Shown in pieces: positions 6,939-15,040 of a DNA stretch of 24,297 bases (positions are counted from its first letter, which is position 1; the number at the start of each line of letters is the position of its first letter). Source of the DNA: JASEHD01 sp964471945. Lineage in GTDB: Bacteria; Bacteroidota; Ignavibacteria; UBA10030; SZUA-254. The stretch is from contig CAYYIJ010000029.1 of NCBI GenBank assembly GCA_964471945.1, positions 1 to 24,297 of the forward strand. The letters run 5' to 3'. The position numbers were made by a program, and so were the translations under genes. The notes under the pieces are model-generated. The model saw only the letters and a list, made by a program, of their open reading frames with translations. It searched no databases and was not told where the DNA came from.

Positions 6939-9113
6939 TTGAAGAAGCTATATATCATACTACCTACCGTAGTTTTTCTTTTCGGTTGCTCCACTGAAAA
7001 ATCAGTGAAACAATCAGTTTCTACATCCCTTATTGATTCAGGTCTTCCTTCGTCCACATATAAGGATACACTCTCAAAAAATGAAATGAGATTGTCGAAT
7101 ACCGATAGGTTTGTTGTTGATTCAAGTTATGATGAAATTACAATAAAATTATTAGAAGCAGCTCAAGCTCATTATTTGAATGCATTGAACGCCGAGCATC
7201 AGAAAGACTCGACTCAAAGCGCTACTGAATTTGAGTATGCGATAGGTATACTGAATGAGTTAGCTTATTATCCGAATATTGAAAATAATCAAGATTTTAA
7301 TGATCTTAGCCGCAGTCTAATCGAGGATTATGAGAAATATATTGCAAACATTGATAGCTTAGGTGCGCAAACTTCGATCTTTGCCCTTCGTAAAAAATTA
7401 AATCAAATTGACGAAACCCTAACGAGTGCCGATGACGACACGCCAAGGAAGATCATCACAGCGACCTCTGTACCGCTGGTAATTAATGGACACGTGGAGC
7501 AGAATATTCAATTTTTCCAGGGGCGTGGCAGACGCCATTTTGAACATTGGCTATATCAAAGTGGAAAATATTTTCCAATGATGAAAAAAGTGTTTCATGA
7601 GGAAGGGGTACCTGAAGAGCTTATCTACCTTTCGATGATTGAAAGTGGATTAAATCCGACCGCACGGTCATGGGCTAAAGCGGTTGGTATTTGGCAATTT
7701 ATAAAGGGTACAGGAAAATTATATGGGTTAAGAGGAAATTTTTGGTTCGATGAGCGTAGGGATTTTGAGAAATCAACATATGCTGCTGCCCGCCACTTAC
7801 GAGATCTTTATACAGAGTTTGGGGATTGGTATCTGGCTCTCGCGGCGTACAATTCTGGTGCAGGACGAGTTTCCAGAGCAATCAGGCTAAGCAACTCAAG
7901 AGATTTTTGGAAATTACGACCTATTCTACCACGAGAAACTCGAAACTATGTACCGCAATATATTGCGGTAACAGTTATGGTGTTGGATCAAAAGAGTTAT
8001 GGATTCGATGTAACTCCTGCAGATTCACTCAATTATGAATATTGTACCGTTGATGAATCCGTTGACCTTTCGTTGTTAGCCCAATGTGCAGAAACGGACG
8101 CTCAAATTTTGCGGGAGTTGAACCCTGAACTTATTCATGGGTGTACACCGCCGGGATATAAAGGTTACCAACTGAGGATTCCATTAGGCAAATTTGAAAC
8201 ATTTAAGAAAAATTATTCCAACCTTCCTGAAGAACAAAAAAGAAATTGGGTGATTCACACTGTTCGTAAAAAGGAAGTTCTTGGCTCGATTGCAAAACGA
8301 TACGGGGTTTCGTCGCAGATGATTGCTGAGACTAATAATCTTAAATCTCATAAGATATCTATCGGGAAACAATTACTAATTCCGGTTTCAGCATCAACAA
8401 AACAATATTCCGCTGTTATTTCAGAAGATTTGACACCGAAAAAATTTAAAAATATCAAACAGAATAGAAAATTATTAGTTGAAGGAAAAGATGGCAAAAC
8501 TAAAATTCTGTATCGTATTAGGAAAGGTGATACCTTAGGAAAAATTGCAAGCTGGTTTGATGTACGCATTAGCGATATTCGTGTTTGGAATGAAATCCCT
8601 TATGGTAGTTTGATAAAAGCAGGTGCTTCGTTAGCTGTTTGGGTACCAACCGATCAATCGGATAAATATGCTAAGTTAAATAATATCTCTGATTCTGAGC
8701 ATGAAACACTTTTAACTGCGAATGTGCTTACAGAACATAAAAAGAATAATGGGAGATATAGGGGTCCATATTGGATTAAATATCAAATAAAAAGTGGCGA
8801 CAATCTTGGTGAGATCGCCAAACAATATGGTGTTGCAATTGAAGATATTAGTAGATGGAATGCTTTATCCTCAACGAAGATTAAGGTTGGTCAAGAGTTA
8901 GAAATTCTTATTGATGAAAATGGAGCTTCATCGTCGCTTGCGGTAAAAGATTCATCAAAATCTATTAATGGCAAAACTTACATTGTTAAAAAAGGAGATA
9001 CACTGCATCGTATCGCTTCATCCTTTGGTGTGTCAATTGCACAGCTTAAATCCTGGAACCGACTCAGAACTACTCGTATCGTCATTGGTCAAGAATTAGT
9101 CATTAATTCCTGA
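6939..9113 (+). CDS. mltD: Membrane-bound lytic transglycosylase, MltD-like, with four LysM domains
   Basis: 724 residues. The N-terminus is a lipoprotein signal with lipobox LFGC, giving lipidated C17. A helical region (about 60-165) precedes the SLT domain (about 200-320), with catalytic Glu235 in MIESGLNP, then AVGIWQFIKGTGKLYGL, and LALAAYNSGAGRV at 300-311. Four LysM repeats follow at about 438-482, 524-569, 613-657 and 680-723, each with the RKGDTLGKIA-type opening and a closing IxxGQxLxI. It would cleave glycan strands non-hydrolytically, leaving 1,6-anhydro-MurNAc ends, while the LysM domains hold it on peptidoglycan. E. coli MltD has two LysM repeats, so this is an expanded version. 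The start codon is TTG: no ATG or GTG lies nearby in frame, and this start gives a perfect lipoprotein signal. The gene has its own promoter and is followed by a weak stem-loop. Confidence 0.93.
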   Translation: MKKLYIILPTVVFLFGCSTEKSVKQSVSTSLIDSGLPSSTYKDTLSKNEMRLSNTDRFVVDSSYDEITIKLLEAAQAHYLNALNAEHQKDSTQSATEFEYAIGILNELAYYPNIENNQDFNDLSRSLIEDYEKYIANIDSLGAQTSIFALRKKLNQIDETLTSADDDTPRKIITATSVPLVINGHVEQNIQFFQGRGRRHFEHWLYQSGKYFPMMKKVFHEEGVPEELIYLSMIESGLNPTARSWAKAVGIWQFIKGTGKLYGLRGNFWFDERRDFEKSTYAAARHLRDLYTEFGDWYLALAAYNSGAGRVSRAIRLSNSRDFWKLRPILPRETRNYVPQYIAVTVMVLDQKSYGFDVTPADSLNYEYCTVDESVDLSLLAQCAETDAQILRELNPELIHGCTPPGYKGYQLRIPLGKFETFKKNYSNLPEEQKRNWVIHTVRKKEVLGSIAKRYGVSSQMIAETNNLKSHKISIGKQLLIPVSASTKQYSAVISEDLTPKKFKNIKQNRKLLVEGKDGKTKILYRIRKGDTLGKIASWFDVRISDIRVWNEIPYGSLIKAGASLAVWVPTDQSDKYAKLNNISDSEHETLLTANVLTEHKKNNGRYRGPYWIKYQIKSGDNLGEIAKQYGVAIEDISRWNALSSTKIKVGQELEILIDENGASSSLAVKDSSKSINGKTYIVKKGDTLHRIASSFGVSIAQLKSWNRLRTTRIVIGQELVINS

Positions 9114-9115
9114 AT

Positions 9116-9140
9116 CAATTTACTTTCTTAAATTGTTTTT
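9116..9140 (+). terminator. Weak AT-rich hairpin with T5 tract after the transglycosylase gene
   Basis: CAATTTA (9116-9122) pairs with TAAATTG (9129-9135) around a six-base loop and is followed by five Ts (9136-9140), three bases after the stop codon. The position fits a terminator, but the stem has a single G:C pair. Confidence 0.4.
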
Positions 9141-9197
9141 CACACTCATTATTAGTAGATTAAGCATGAGTTTTTCCATCGCATGAAGATATTGAAT

Positions 9198-9287
9198 GGA
9201 GAGGTGTCTGAGTGGTTGAAAGAGCCGGTCTCGAAAACCGGTGTGGGGCTTGCTCCATCGAGAGTTCGAATCTCTCCCTCTCCGCCA
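9198..9287 (+). tRNA. tRNA-Ser (anticodon CGA), CCA encoded
   Basis: The acceptor stem GGAGAGG (9198-9204) pairs with CCTCTCC (9277-9283), followed by discriminator G and an encoded CCA (9285-9287). The anticodon stem CCGGT/ACCGG (9225-9229, 9237-9241) encloses the loop CTCGAAA, giving anticodon CGA (9232-9234), which reads UCG serine codons. The T arm is GAGAG-TTCGAAT-CTCTC. The long variable arm between the anticodon and T arms (about 9242-9260) is the type II feature expected of tRNA-Ser. It stands alone between two protein genes. Confidence 0.95.
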
Positions 9288-9332
9288 AACTATACCCTTT
9301 AACTGTATTTTAAAATTTTCAGGAATTAGTTT

Positions 9333-10958
9333 ATGAAACAAATACTGCAAATTATTTCGCTGTTTTTTCTGTTGAGTGTTTGTGTATCTGCACGAGTCGG
9401 GGATGTGATGAAAACAATCAAAACACCCGGACTAATGCCTACGGGTCTCGCTTTCGATGGCAAAAATCTCTGGCTCGCCGATGCTTACACCGATAAGATT
9501 TATAAGATCAATTCTGAAACGGGTGAGGTTATCTCAAGCTTCGATTCTCCCGGCTATCATCCCGAGGGCTTAGCATGGGATGGAAAATATCTCTGGCACA
9601 TCGATGCGGGTGAGAAGTTTATGTATCAAATTGATCCTACAACGGGTAAGTCGTTGAAAATTCTCGAATCAAATAGCCCGAACCCACGTGATATTGCTTG
9701 GGATGGAAAATTTATTTGGATAGTAGATTTCAAATCGGATCAGTTGATAAAAGTATCACCTGAAGATGGAATGATGGTACAAATATTTTCTTCACCTGTC
9801 GGTGAGCCGACTGGTATAACATTCGATGGAAAGTATCTCTGGGTAGCGGATCGGGGCACAGATAGAATTTATCTTGTCAATCCAACCGATGGTATCTGCC
9901 TTTCGTCTCTTCGTTCGTATGGACCCTTCCCGTATGGTTTGGCTTGGGCGGATAATTACCTCTGGTGTGTTGATTATGAGAACAAAGAGATATATAAAAT
10001 AGAAATCTTCAGCAAAGATATTTTAACTAAGTGGGATGAGAAAGAACTTTCTCTGAAATTTATAAAAGAATTCAGGAACTACGGTCCTGGAACAGTGAAG
10101 ACGTTAGATGTATATCTTCCGATTCCAGAAAATCGGGATAATCAAGTTCTATTAGAAGCACTCAAATTCGAACCTCAAGCTACAAAGGTTATTGAAGATT
10201 CATGGGGTCAGAAGATATCACATTTCCATTTTGATGATTTGAAAGGATACAGCATAGTCAAGCCGGGATGGGAAGTGAAAGCGAAGATTTATGCAATCGA
10301 ATATTTCATTTATCCCGATAAAGTTGGAACAATCAACGATATTCCGACCGAAATAAAACAGAAATACCTTCAAGATGGTGATAAATACCAAATCAACGAC
10401 TCATTCATCAAAGACTTGGCAAAGAAAATTGCGGGTGATGAAAAAAATCCTTACTGGATTGCTCGAAAAGTGTACGAATATTTAACGAACAATCTTACTT
10501 ATAACCTCAAACCAGTCGGTGGGTGGAATCCTGTCCCGACAGTTCTTAAGCGTGGAACTGCTTCTTGTTCCGAATATACATATTCGATGATTGCATTGTG
10601 TCGATCACTCGGTGTGCCGATTCGATACGTCGGTGCAATCAGTTTACGCGGTGATGATGCAAGTTATGATGATGTTTTCCATCGCTGGAATGAAGTATAC
10701 CTGCCACCTTATGGATGGATTCCATTCGATGCAAACAAAGGTGATCAAGAAACACCCGGTGGCAAAGTTTTAGGTATCGGTATTGTAGATGCCCGCTACA
10801 TCATTACAACAGAAAACGGCGGCGGCGATAAATATTTATGGTTTGGTTATAACTATGGCTTCACATGGACATCCGAAGGGAAATGCCGGATCGCCGAAGA
10901 AAGTTATGGTATGTGGTCTCCATTTGGGGAAAAGAAATACAAAAAACCGGTAAATTGA
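9333..10958 (+). CDS. Exported beta-propeller / transglutaminase-like fusion protein
   Basis: 541 residues with a signal peptide (about 1-20, ending VCVSA). Residues about 32-225 hold five repeats of about 41 residues with the core GLAWDGKYLW (near 38, 79, 121, 162 and 202), like SMP-30/NHL-type propeller blades. A linker of about 100 residues follows. The C-terminal transglutaminase-like domain (about 355-500) shows the catalytic triad: Cys412 in RGTASCSEYTYSMIALCRSL, His450 in FHRWNEVYLPPYGW, and Asp466 in WIPFDANKG. Transglutaminase-like domains of this type act as thiol proteases, amidases or cross-linkers, and the substrate cannot be told. Five blades are few for a closed propeller, so the linker may supply more strands or the protein may pair. 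It lies 45 bases after the tRNA, with AGGAA ahead of the ATG. Confidence 0.85.
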   Translation: MKQILQIISLFFLLSVCVSARVGDVMKTIKTPGLMPTGLAFDGKNLWLADAYTDKIYKINSETGEVISSFDSPGYHPEGLAWDGKYLWHIDAGEKFMYQIDPTTGKSLKILESNSPNPRDIAWDGKFIWIVDFKSDQLIKVSPEDGMMVQIFSSPVGEPTGITFDGKYLWVADRGTDRIYLVNPTDGICLSSLRSYGPFPYGLAWADNYLWCVDYENKEIYKIEIFSKDILTKWDEKELSLKFIKEFRNYGPGTVKTLDVYLPIPENRDNQVLLEALKFEPQATKVIEDSWGQKISHFHFDDLKGYSIVKPGWEVKAKIYAIEYFIYPDKVGTINDIPTEIKQKYLQDGDKYQINDSFIKDLAKKIAGDEKNPYWIARKVYEYLTNNLTYNLKPVGGWNPVPTVLKRGTASCSEYTYSMIALCRSLGVPIRYVGAISLRGDDASYDDVFHRWNEVYLPPYGWIPFDANKGDQETPGGKVLGIGIVDARYIITTENGGGDKYLWFGYNYGFTWTSEGKCRIAEESYGMWSPFGEKKYKKPVN

Positions 10959-10960
10959 TT

Positions 10961-10992
10961 AAATTCGAATTTCGAATTTCGAAATCCGAAAC
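10961..10992. repeat. Three TTCGAA palindromes at exact 7-bp spacing
   Basis: TTCGAA occurs at 10964, 10971 and 10978, so the sequence is a seven-base tandem unit (TTTCGAA-like) containing a self-complementary core. An AT-rich stretch with two TAAATCTTGAATCTTAAATC-like words follows, up to the start of the aminotransferase gene. It looks like a low-complexity intergenic repeat; no regulatory role is shown. Confidence 0.5.
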
Positions 10993-11028
10993 ATAAAACA
11001 TAAATCTTGAATCTTAAATCCAGAACTT

Positions 11029-12141
11029 ATGAATGTACCATTAGCAGATTTAAAGAAACAATATCTCAGCATCAAATCAGAAATAGATACTGCGGTTCAA
11101 AACGTAATCGAGAATACTCAATTCATACTTGGAAAAGCTGTATCAGATTTTGAACAAGCATTTGCTCAAGCACATCAAGTAAAGCATTGTATTGCAGTCG
11201 GCTCAGGGACAGATGCATTGCATGCCGCACTCTGGGCTTTGGATATCGGTAAGGGAGATGCAGTTGTTACAACACCATTTACATTTATTGCAACTGTAGA
11301 GGCGATTTCACTAACAGGTGCTCGTCCCCTCTTCGTTGATATCGATCCCAAAACATATACGATGGATCCGGACAAGTTAGAAGCGTTGATGAAATCTCTA
11401 CAAGGTAAGGATGTAAAAGCAATTTTACCAGTTCATCTTTATGGTCAACCATCTGAAATGGATTCGATTCAACGTATTGCTGAAAAGTATGGTGTAAAGA
11501 TAATAGAAGATGCAGCTCAATCTCACATTGCTAAATATAATGGGAAGTATGTTGGCAACTTTGGTGAAGCCGCATGTTTTAGTTTTTATCCCGGGAAAAA
11601 TTTAGGCGCTTACGGTGAAGCTGGTGGAATTATTACAAACGATGACACACTTGCATTGAAACTGCGAAGGTTACGCGATCATGGTCAATCGGAGAAGTAC
11701 AAGCATCAATTCTGGGGGCACAACTATCGGATGGATGGAATTCAAGGTGCTGTACTGGGTGTTAAGTTGAAATATCTTAAACAATGGACAGAAAAACGAA
11801 GGGAAATCGCTGCAAAATATAAGCAGGCATTCAACGGCATCGGCGATCTGATTATTCCTTATGAATCTCCAAAAGCTTATCATGTTTATCATCAGTTTGT
11901 GTTACGATTGAAAAACCGATCTGCATTCCAGCAATATCTAAACGAGAAGGAAATTGGAAACGCACTTCACTATCCGATACCGATTCATTTTCAAGAGGCG
12001 TATAGGCATCTTGGTTATAAACCCGGAGATTTTCCTGTGAGTGAAATTTGTGCAGAAGAGTGCATCTCAATTCCCGCACATCCGGAGATGACGGACGAAC
12101 AAATTAACTTTGTAATATCAAATGTGTGCACATTCCTCTAG
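11029..12141 (+). CDS. DegT/DnrJ/EryC1/StrS-family sugar aminotransferase
   Basis: 370 residues, the family's usual length. These PLP enzymes aminate a keto-sugar nucleotide during synthesis of amino sugars for surface glycans. The N-terminal NVPLADLKKQYLSIKSEID is characteristic. Other signatures are GSGTDALHAAL (58-68), the PLP-ring aspartate in EDAAQSHIAKYNGKYVG (D161), and the Schiff-base lysine in FSFYPGKNLGAYGEAGG (K190). HNYRMDGIQGAVL follows at 231-243. It most resembles FdtB/WbpE-type enzymes acting on 3-keto sugars, but the exact substrate cannot be set from sequence. No dehydrogenase or acetyltransferase partner sits next to it; the next sugar genes (ugd, uxs) lie beyond the R-M cassette. 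No clear Shine-Dalgarno is seen. Confidence 0.9.
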   Translation: MNVPLADLKKQYLSIKSEIDTAVQNVIENTQFILGKAVSDFEQAFAQAHQVKHCIAVGSGTDALHAALWALDIGKGDAVVTTPFTFIATVEAISLTGARPLFVDIDPKTYTMDPDKLEALMKSLQGKDVKAILPVHLYGQPSEMDSIQRIAEKYGVKIIEDAAQSHIAKYNGKYVGNFGEAACFSFYPGKNLGAYGEAGGIITNDDTLALKLRRLRDHGQSEKYKHQFWGHNYRMDGIQGAVLGVKLKYLKQWTEKRREIAAKYKQAFNGIGDLIIPYESPKAYHVYHQFVLRLKNRSAFQQYLNEKEIGNALHYPIPIHFQEAYRHLGYKPGDFPVSEICAEECISIPAHPEMTDEQINFVISNVCTFL

Positions 12142-12199
12142 AAAGAATAGGGTATTGTAACCTTAAATAATTTCAACTCCGATATGATTACGTAATGAA

Positions 12200-13438
12200 A
12201 TGCAAAATCAAATATTCAATAATATTTCACTTATAAAGGGTGTGTTTGGGGCGGATTTAGTCTTGTTCGATTCAGTCAATGAACTGTTTGAATTAGAGCT
12301 TGCTTTTCTCGAAACTAAAGCCTTGTCAAAAGAAGAGTTGCTGAATCGGTCAGCATTTTTTAAGACTATAAATGGAAATCCGTCCGACCCTTACAGACTA
12401 TGTCAATTCTATAATGGTTACATGCCGGATGATCGTTCTGCACAAACGCAAACATATTTCGAGGAGGGAAAATTTTCAACTGGTTATGCAACGCACGGAC
12501 TTTTTCCCTACCGAGGTAAGTTCCACCCACAACTTGTTAAAGGTTTGCTTAACATCCTATCAGTCAAACAAGGTGAAATCGTTCTTGATCCGATGTGTGG
12601 TAGCGGAACGCTCAACGTCGAAGCATCCTTGATGGGAATTGACTCAATCGGACTTGATGTTAGTCCCTTTTGTCGATTTATGACCCGTGTGAAATGCCAA
12701 AGTTTAACTCTACCGCTTGACTTTGTACAGTCGATGTCTTTAAATATTGAAAAATGGTTTAAATTTTTTTCTGAAGGTAAAATCAACAGCAAATTGAAAC
12801 GCATAAAAGATACTGAAAAGTTAAAGGTTTATGAATTGGCACTTCTTGCCTTCCTCGATGCGATGGGTTACGCTCGTAGAGTGAGTAATGTTGGACACGA
12901 GGAACTCTTTAAAAAAGTCCTCAACCGCTATAAAACTACTGTCATTCAAACAATTACCAATCCTGTTATATGCAAAGCGACACTTGGAACCGCAAAGATA
13001 GTAGATGGCGATGCCCGTACTCTGCCACTAGATGATTCAACCGTGGATTGTGTTTTAACTTCTCCACCATATTCTTTTGCGATTGATTACGCCGAGAATG
13101 ACGCACCACAATTAGAGTACTTAGGATACAACATTGACAATCTTCGATCCCAGATGCTTGGCTTGTCAGGTAAGACGAAGTCCGAGAAACTACAACACTA
13201 CTTTGATGATATGGGCAAAGTAGTGAATGAAATTGTAAGAGTGCTAAAGTCTAATAAATTTGCTATCTTGATCATAGGTTCAAATACAAACCAGACTGGC
13301 GGTATAAGACTCGAACAGACAATCATTGATCATTTTGAACGATCCAATACGCCTTTGGTTCGAAGTATCCTTAAGCCAATTAAGGGTATGCGCAACACAA
13401 TGAAAGACGAATACATACTAATTTTCCAGAAGAATTGA
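12200..13438 (+). CDS. DNA amino-methyltransferase, probably N4-cytosine, of an R-M cassette
   Basis: 412 residues. HGLFPYRGKFHPQLVKGLLN (99-118) is the motif X-like entry, and the SAM-binding motif I follows at once as LDPMCGSGT (129-137). After a helical stretch of about 130 residues comes the catalytic motif IV TSPPYSFAIDY (287-297). SPPY with this order (X, I, long insert, IV) is typical of N4-cytosine DNA methyltransferases related to the Trm11/UPF0020 fold. It is the first gene of four that overlap: its TGA shares a base with the ATG of the 59-residue ORF, and the nuclease candidate and a second methyltransferase follow. It should protect one strand or one half of the recognition site. 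A tRNA or RNA methyltransferase is less likely given the nuclease neighbour. Confidence 0.8.
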   Translation: MQNQIFNNISLIKGVFGADLVLFDSVNELFELELAFLETKALSKEELLNRSAFFKTINGNPSDPYRLCQFYNGYMPDDRSAQTQTYFEEGKFSTGYATHGLFPYRGKFHPQLVKGLLNILSVKQGEIVLDPMCGSGTLNVEASLMGIDSIGLDVSPFCRFMTRVKCQSLTLPLDFVQSMSLNIEKWFKFFSEGKINSKLKRIKDTEKLKVYELALLAFLDAMGYARRVSNVGHEELFKKVLNRYKTTVIQTITNPVICKATLGTAKIVDGDARTLPLDDSTVDCVLTSPPYSFAIDYAENDAPQLEYLGYNIDNLRSQMLGLSGKTKSEKLQHYFDDMGKVVNEIVRVLKSNKFAILIIGSNTNQTGGIRLEQTIIDHFERSNTPLVRSILKPIKGMRNTMKDEYILIFQKN

Positions 13439-13617
13439 TGAGAAGCAACGAAGAAAAATTCACAACCGTACTCCGGAAGAACACTTTTTATTTCTTCAAT
13501 CCAGACTTTGAGCAATGCTATGAAGTCAAAAACCTAAATGCACTCAACAACCTTTTGCAACTTGTCCAAGCAAGAGTTCAGCAAGAAGGGATCATACTCA
13601 GGCATGAAAGAAAATAA
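13438..13617 (+). CDS. Small hypothetical protein (59 residues) inside the R-M cassette
   Basis: It starts at ATG 13438, sharing one base with the stop of the upstream methyltransferase (TGATG), and overlaps the nuclease candidate by 14 bases. The protein is MRSNEEKFTTVLRKNTFYFF at its start and ends EGIILRHERK. It has no signal peptide or membrane segment, and the middle is predicted helical (NALNNLLQLVQARVQQEG). I do not recognise a family. It lacks the helix-turn-helix pattern expected of an R-M controller protein. The tight coupling at both ends argues that it is translated. It could be a nuclease subunit, a specificity or regulatory peptide, or a split-off N-terminal piece of the nuclease in another frame. 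Confidence 0.55.
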   Translation: MRSNEEKFTTVLRKNTFYFFNPDFEQCYEVKNLNALNNLLQLVQARVQQEGIILRHERK

Positions 13618-14014
13618 TCCTGAGACAGTCATAGAGAATATACTTGACGAATTGGGTTTGAATTATACAAGCGGTGATTTGCAGAGTTTAGTTGGCGTGG
13701 TGGATGACAAGAAGCGAACAATGGATTTTATCATTCCAGATCAGAATAATCCAAAAATCGTTGTTGAGAGTTCTTTCTTAGTTACCACTTCATCTGGTCA
13801 AGGCGATAAATCAAAAACAGAAATCTCAATTCGTGGTCTTATCTCTGAACATTACCCTAATGCAAAGTTCATTGGCTTTGTCGACGGCATTGGTTGGTAT
13901 GCAAGGCAGAATGATCTCAAGAGAATGGTATCCGCATACGATGAATTGTTTACTTTTCATTCTGACGAGCTTCAGCGTTTCAAACAAATGCTAACAGAGG
14001 TTTTTGAACTATGA
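13604..14014 (+). CDS. Putative type II restriction endonuclease, PD-(D/E)XK fold, DpnII-like
   Basis: 136 residues from ATG 13604. The open frame also allows an ATG at 13538, but that would overlap the small upstream ORF much further and adds a low-quality N-terminus. The core reads RTMDFIIPD (Asp41), then KIVVESSF (Glu55), then GDKSKTE with Lys69/Lys71, then KFIGFVDGIGWYAR (89-101). This D...ExS...K arrangement with a following hydrophobic strand and DGIGW resembles the DpnII/MboI-type nuclease core, in which the catalytic lysine is displaced. The context, between two DNA methyltransferases with overlapping starts and stops (4-base ATGA overlap with the next gene), strongly supports a restriction role. 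It is short for a type II enzyme (usually above 200 residues), so it may act as an oligomer or need the 59-residue protein. Confidence 0.65.
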   Translation: MKENNPETVIENILDELGLNYTSGDLQSLVGVVDDKKRTMDFIIPDQNNPKIVVESSFLVTTSSGQGDKSKTEISIRGLISEHYPNAKFIGFVDGIGWYARQNDLKRMVSAYDELFTFHSDELQRFKQMLTEVFEL

Positions 14015-15015
14015 AGGTAAATGTAATTCATCACGGAGATTGTCTCACAGTATTACACTCAATCCCAACTGACAGCGTAGATATTACATTTGCTGATCCA
14101 CCATTTAATCTTAATAAAAAATATAACAGCTACAAAGATCACAAGAGTCTTGAATTCTATCTTGAATGGTGCAAACAATGGCTCAATGAAATGGTACGTG
14201 TCACCAAACCGACGGGAAGTATTTTTGTTCATAACATTCCAAAGTGGCTTACATACTATGCTGCTTTTCTAAACGAGATTGCTGATTTCAAGCATTGGAT
14301 TTCTTGGGATGCAATGAGCACGCCACTCGGTAAAACCTTGATGCCCACACATTATGGCATCCTTTTCTATGCGAAGGACAAGAAGCTCAACAAGTTCTAT
14401 GAAGTCAGACACCCCCACAAGCGTTGCAGAAAATGTAATGTACTCTTGAAAGATTACGGCGGTAAGAAAGGAGGGCTTCATCCGTTCGGTCCATTAGTCT
14501 CAGATGTCTGGACAGATATACATCGCATCAAACACGCCAAAAACCGAGACGAACATCCTTGTCAGTTGCCTGAAACGGTTCTTGAACGATTGATTCTAAT
14601 GACAACTGACGAAGGCGATATTATTCTTGATCCATTCAACGGAACTGGAACAACTGTTGTGGCAGCAAAACGGCTTGGAAGAAAGTATATCGGAATTGAA
14701 CTCGACAAAAACTATGTTTCTATCAGTGAAGACAAGTTGGAGCACGTCCGAGCAGATTCACACATTGGCGGAGTTTGGGTGAGCAAATACCTCAATGGTA
14801 TTTCCACAATTAGGGACAAAGACTGGGACACTCTAAAAAAATATTTTCATATTCCAGATCCGATCCCACGACTTGAATTCGAAAACATCGTTTACAAAAA
14901 CAGTAAAATCCGGAAACACAATCATATTCCAAACGATGTCGAAGATATTCTAGTACTTCCGTTTGACGATGTTAGTCCCCGTCAAAGACTGACTGCAAAG
15001 TTGGCTCATAATTAA
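14011..15015 (+). CDS. Beta-class site-specific DNA methyltransferase with a Cys-rich insertion
   Basis: 334 residues. Motif order is that of the beta class: catalytic ADPPFNL (28-34) near the N-terminus, a target-recognition region, motif X around HPCQLPETVLERLI (182-195), then the SAM-binding LDPFNGTGTT (206-215) and KYIGIELD. DPPF/Y is used by both N6-adenine and N4-cytosine enzymes, so the base modified is open. The target region has HPHKRCRKCNVLLKDYGGKK (about 134-153), a CxxC with nearby histidines that may bind metal. The start overlaps the nuclease stop (ATGA). Having two methyltransferases of different class in one cassette suggests either an asymmetric recognition site with one enzyme per strand, or a single-strand-active protector as in DpnII-type systems. 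Confidence 0.88.
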   Translation: MKVNVIHHGDCLTVLHSIPTDSVDITFADPPFNLNKKYNSYKDHKSLEFYLEWCKQWLNEMVRVTKPTGSIFVHNIPKWLTYYAAFLNEIADFKHWISWDAMSTPLGKTLMPTHYGILFYAKDKKLNKFYEVRHPHKRCRKCNVLLKDYGGKKGGLHPFGPLVSDVWTDIHRIKHAKNRDEHPCQLPETVLERLILMTTDEGDIILDPFNGTGTTVVAAKRLGRKYIGIELDKNYVSISEDKLEHVRADSHIGGVWVSKYLNGISTIRDKDWDTLKKYFHIPDPIPRLEFENIVYKNSKIRKHNHIPNDVEDILVLPFDDVSPRQRLTAKLAHN

Positions 15016-15040
15016 AGTCGGATCGTGGAGAAGCGTTCAA

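Noticed and set aside
9120..9350. Minus-strand frame across the tRNA-Ser region
   Set aside because: It overlaps the tRNA, and its central residues are the reverse translation of the tRNA stems.
10961..10984. Possible CRISPR-like or operator array of TTCGAA repeats
   Set aside because: The units are 7 bases with no spacers and no nearby cas or regulator gene; simple tandem repetition explains it.
13538..13603. Upstream ATG for the nuclease candidate
   Set aside because: It would overlap most of the small ORF and add a stretch without family character; ATG 13604 gives a plausible helical start.
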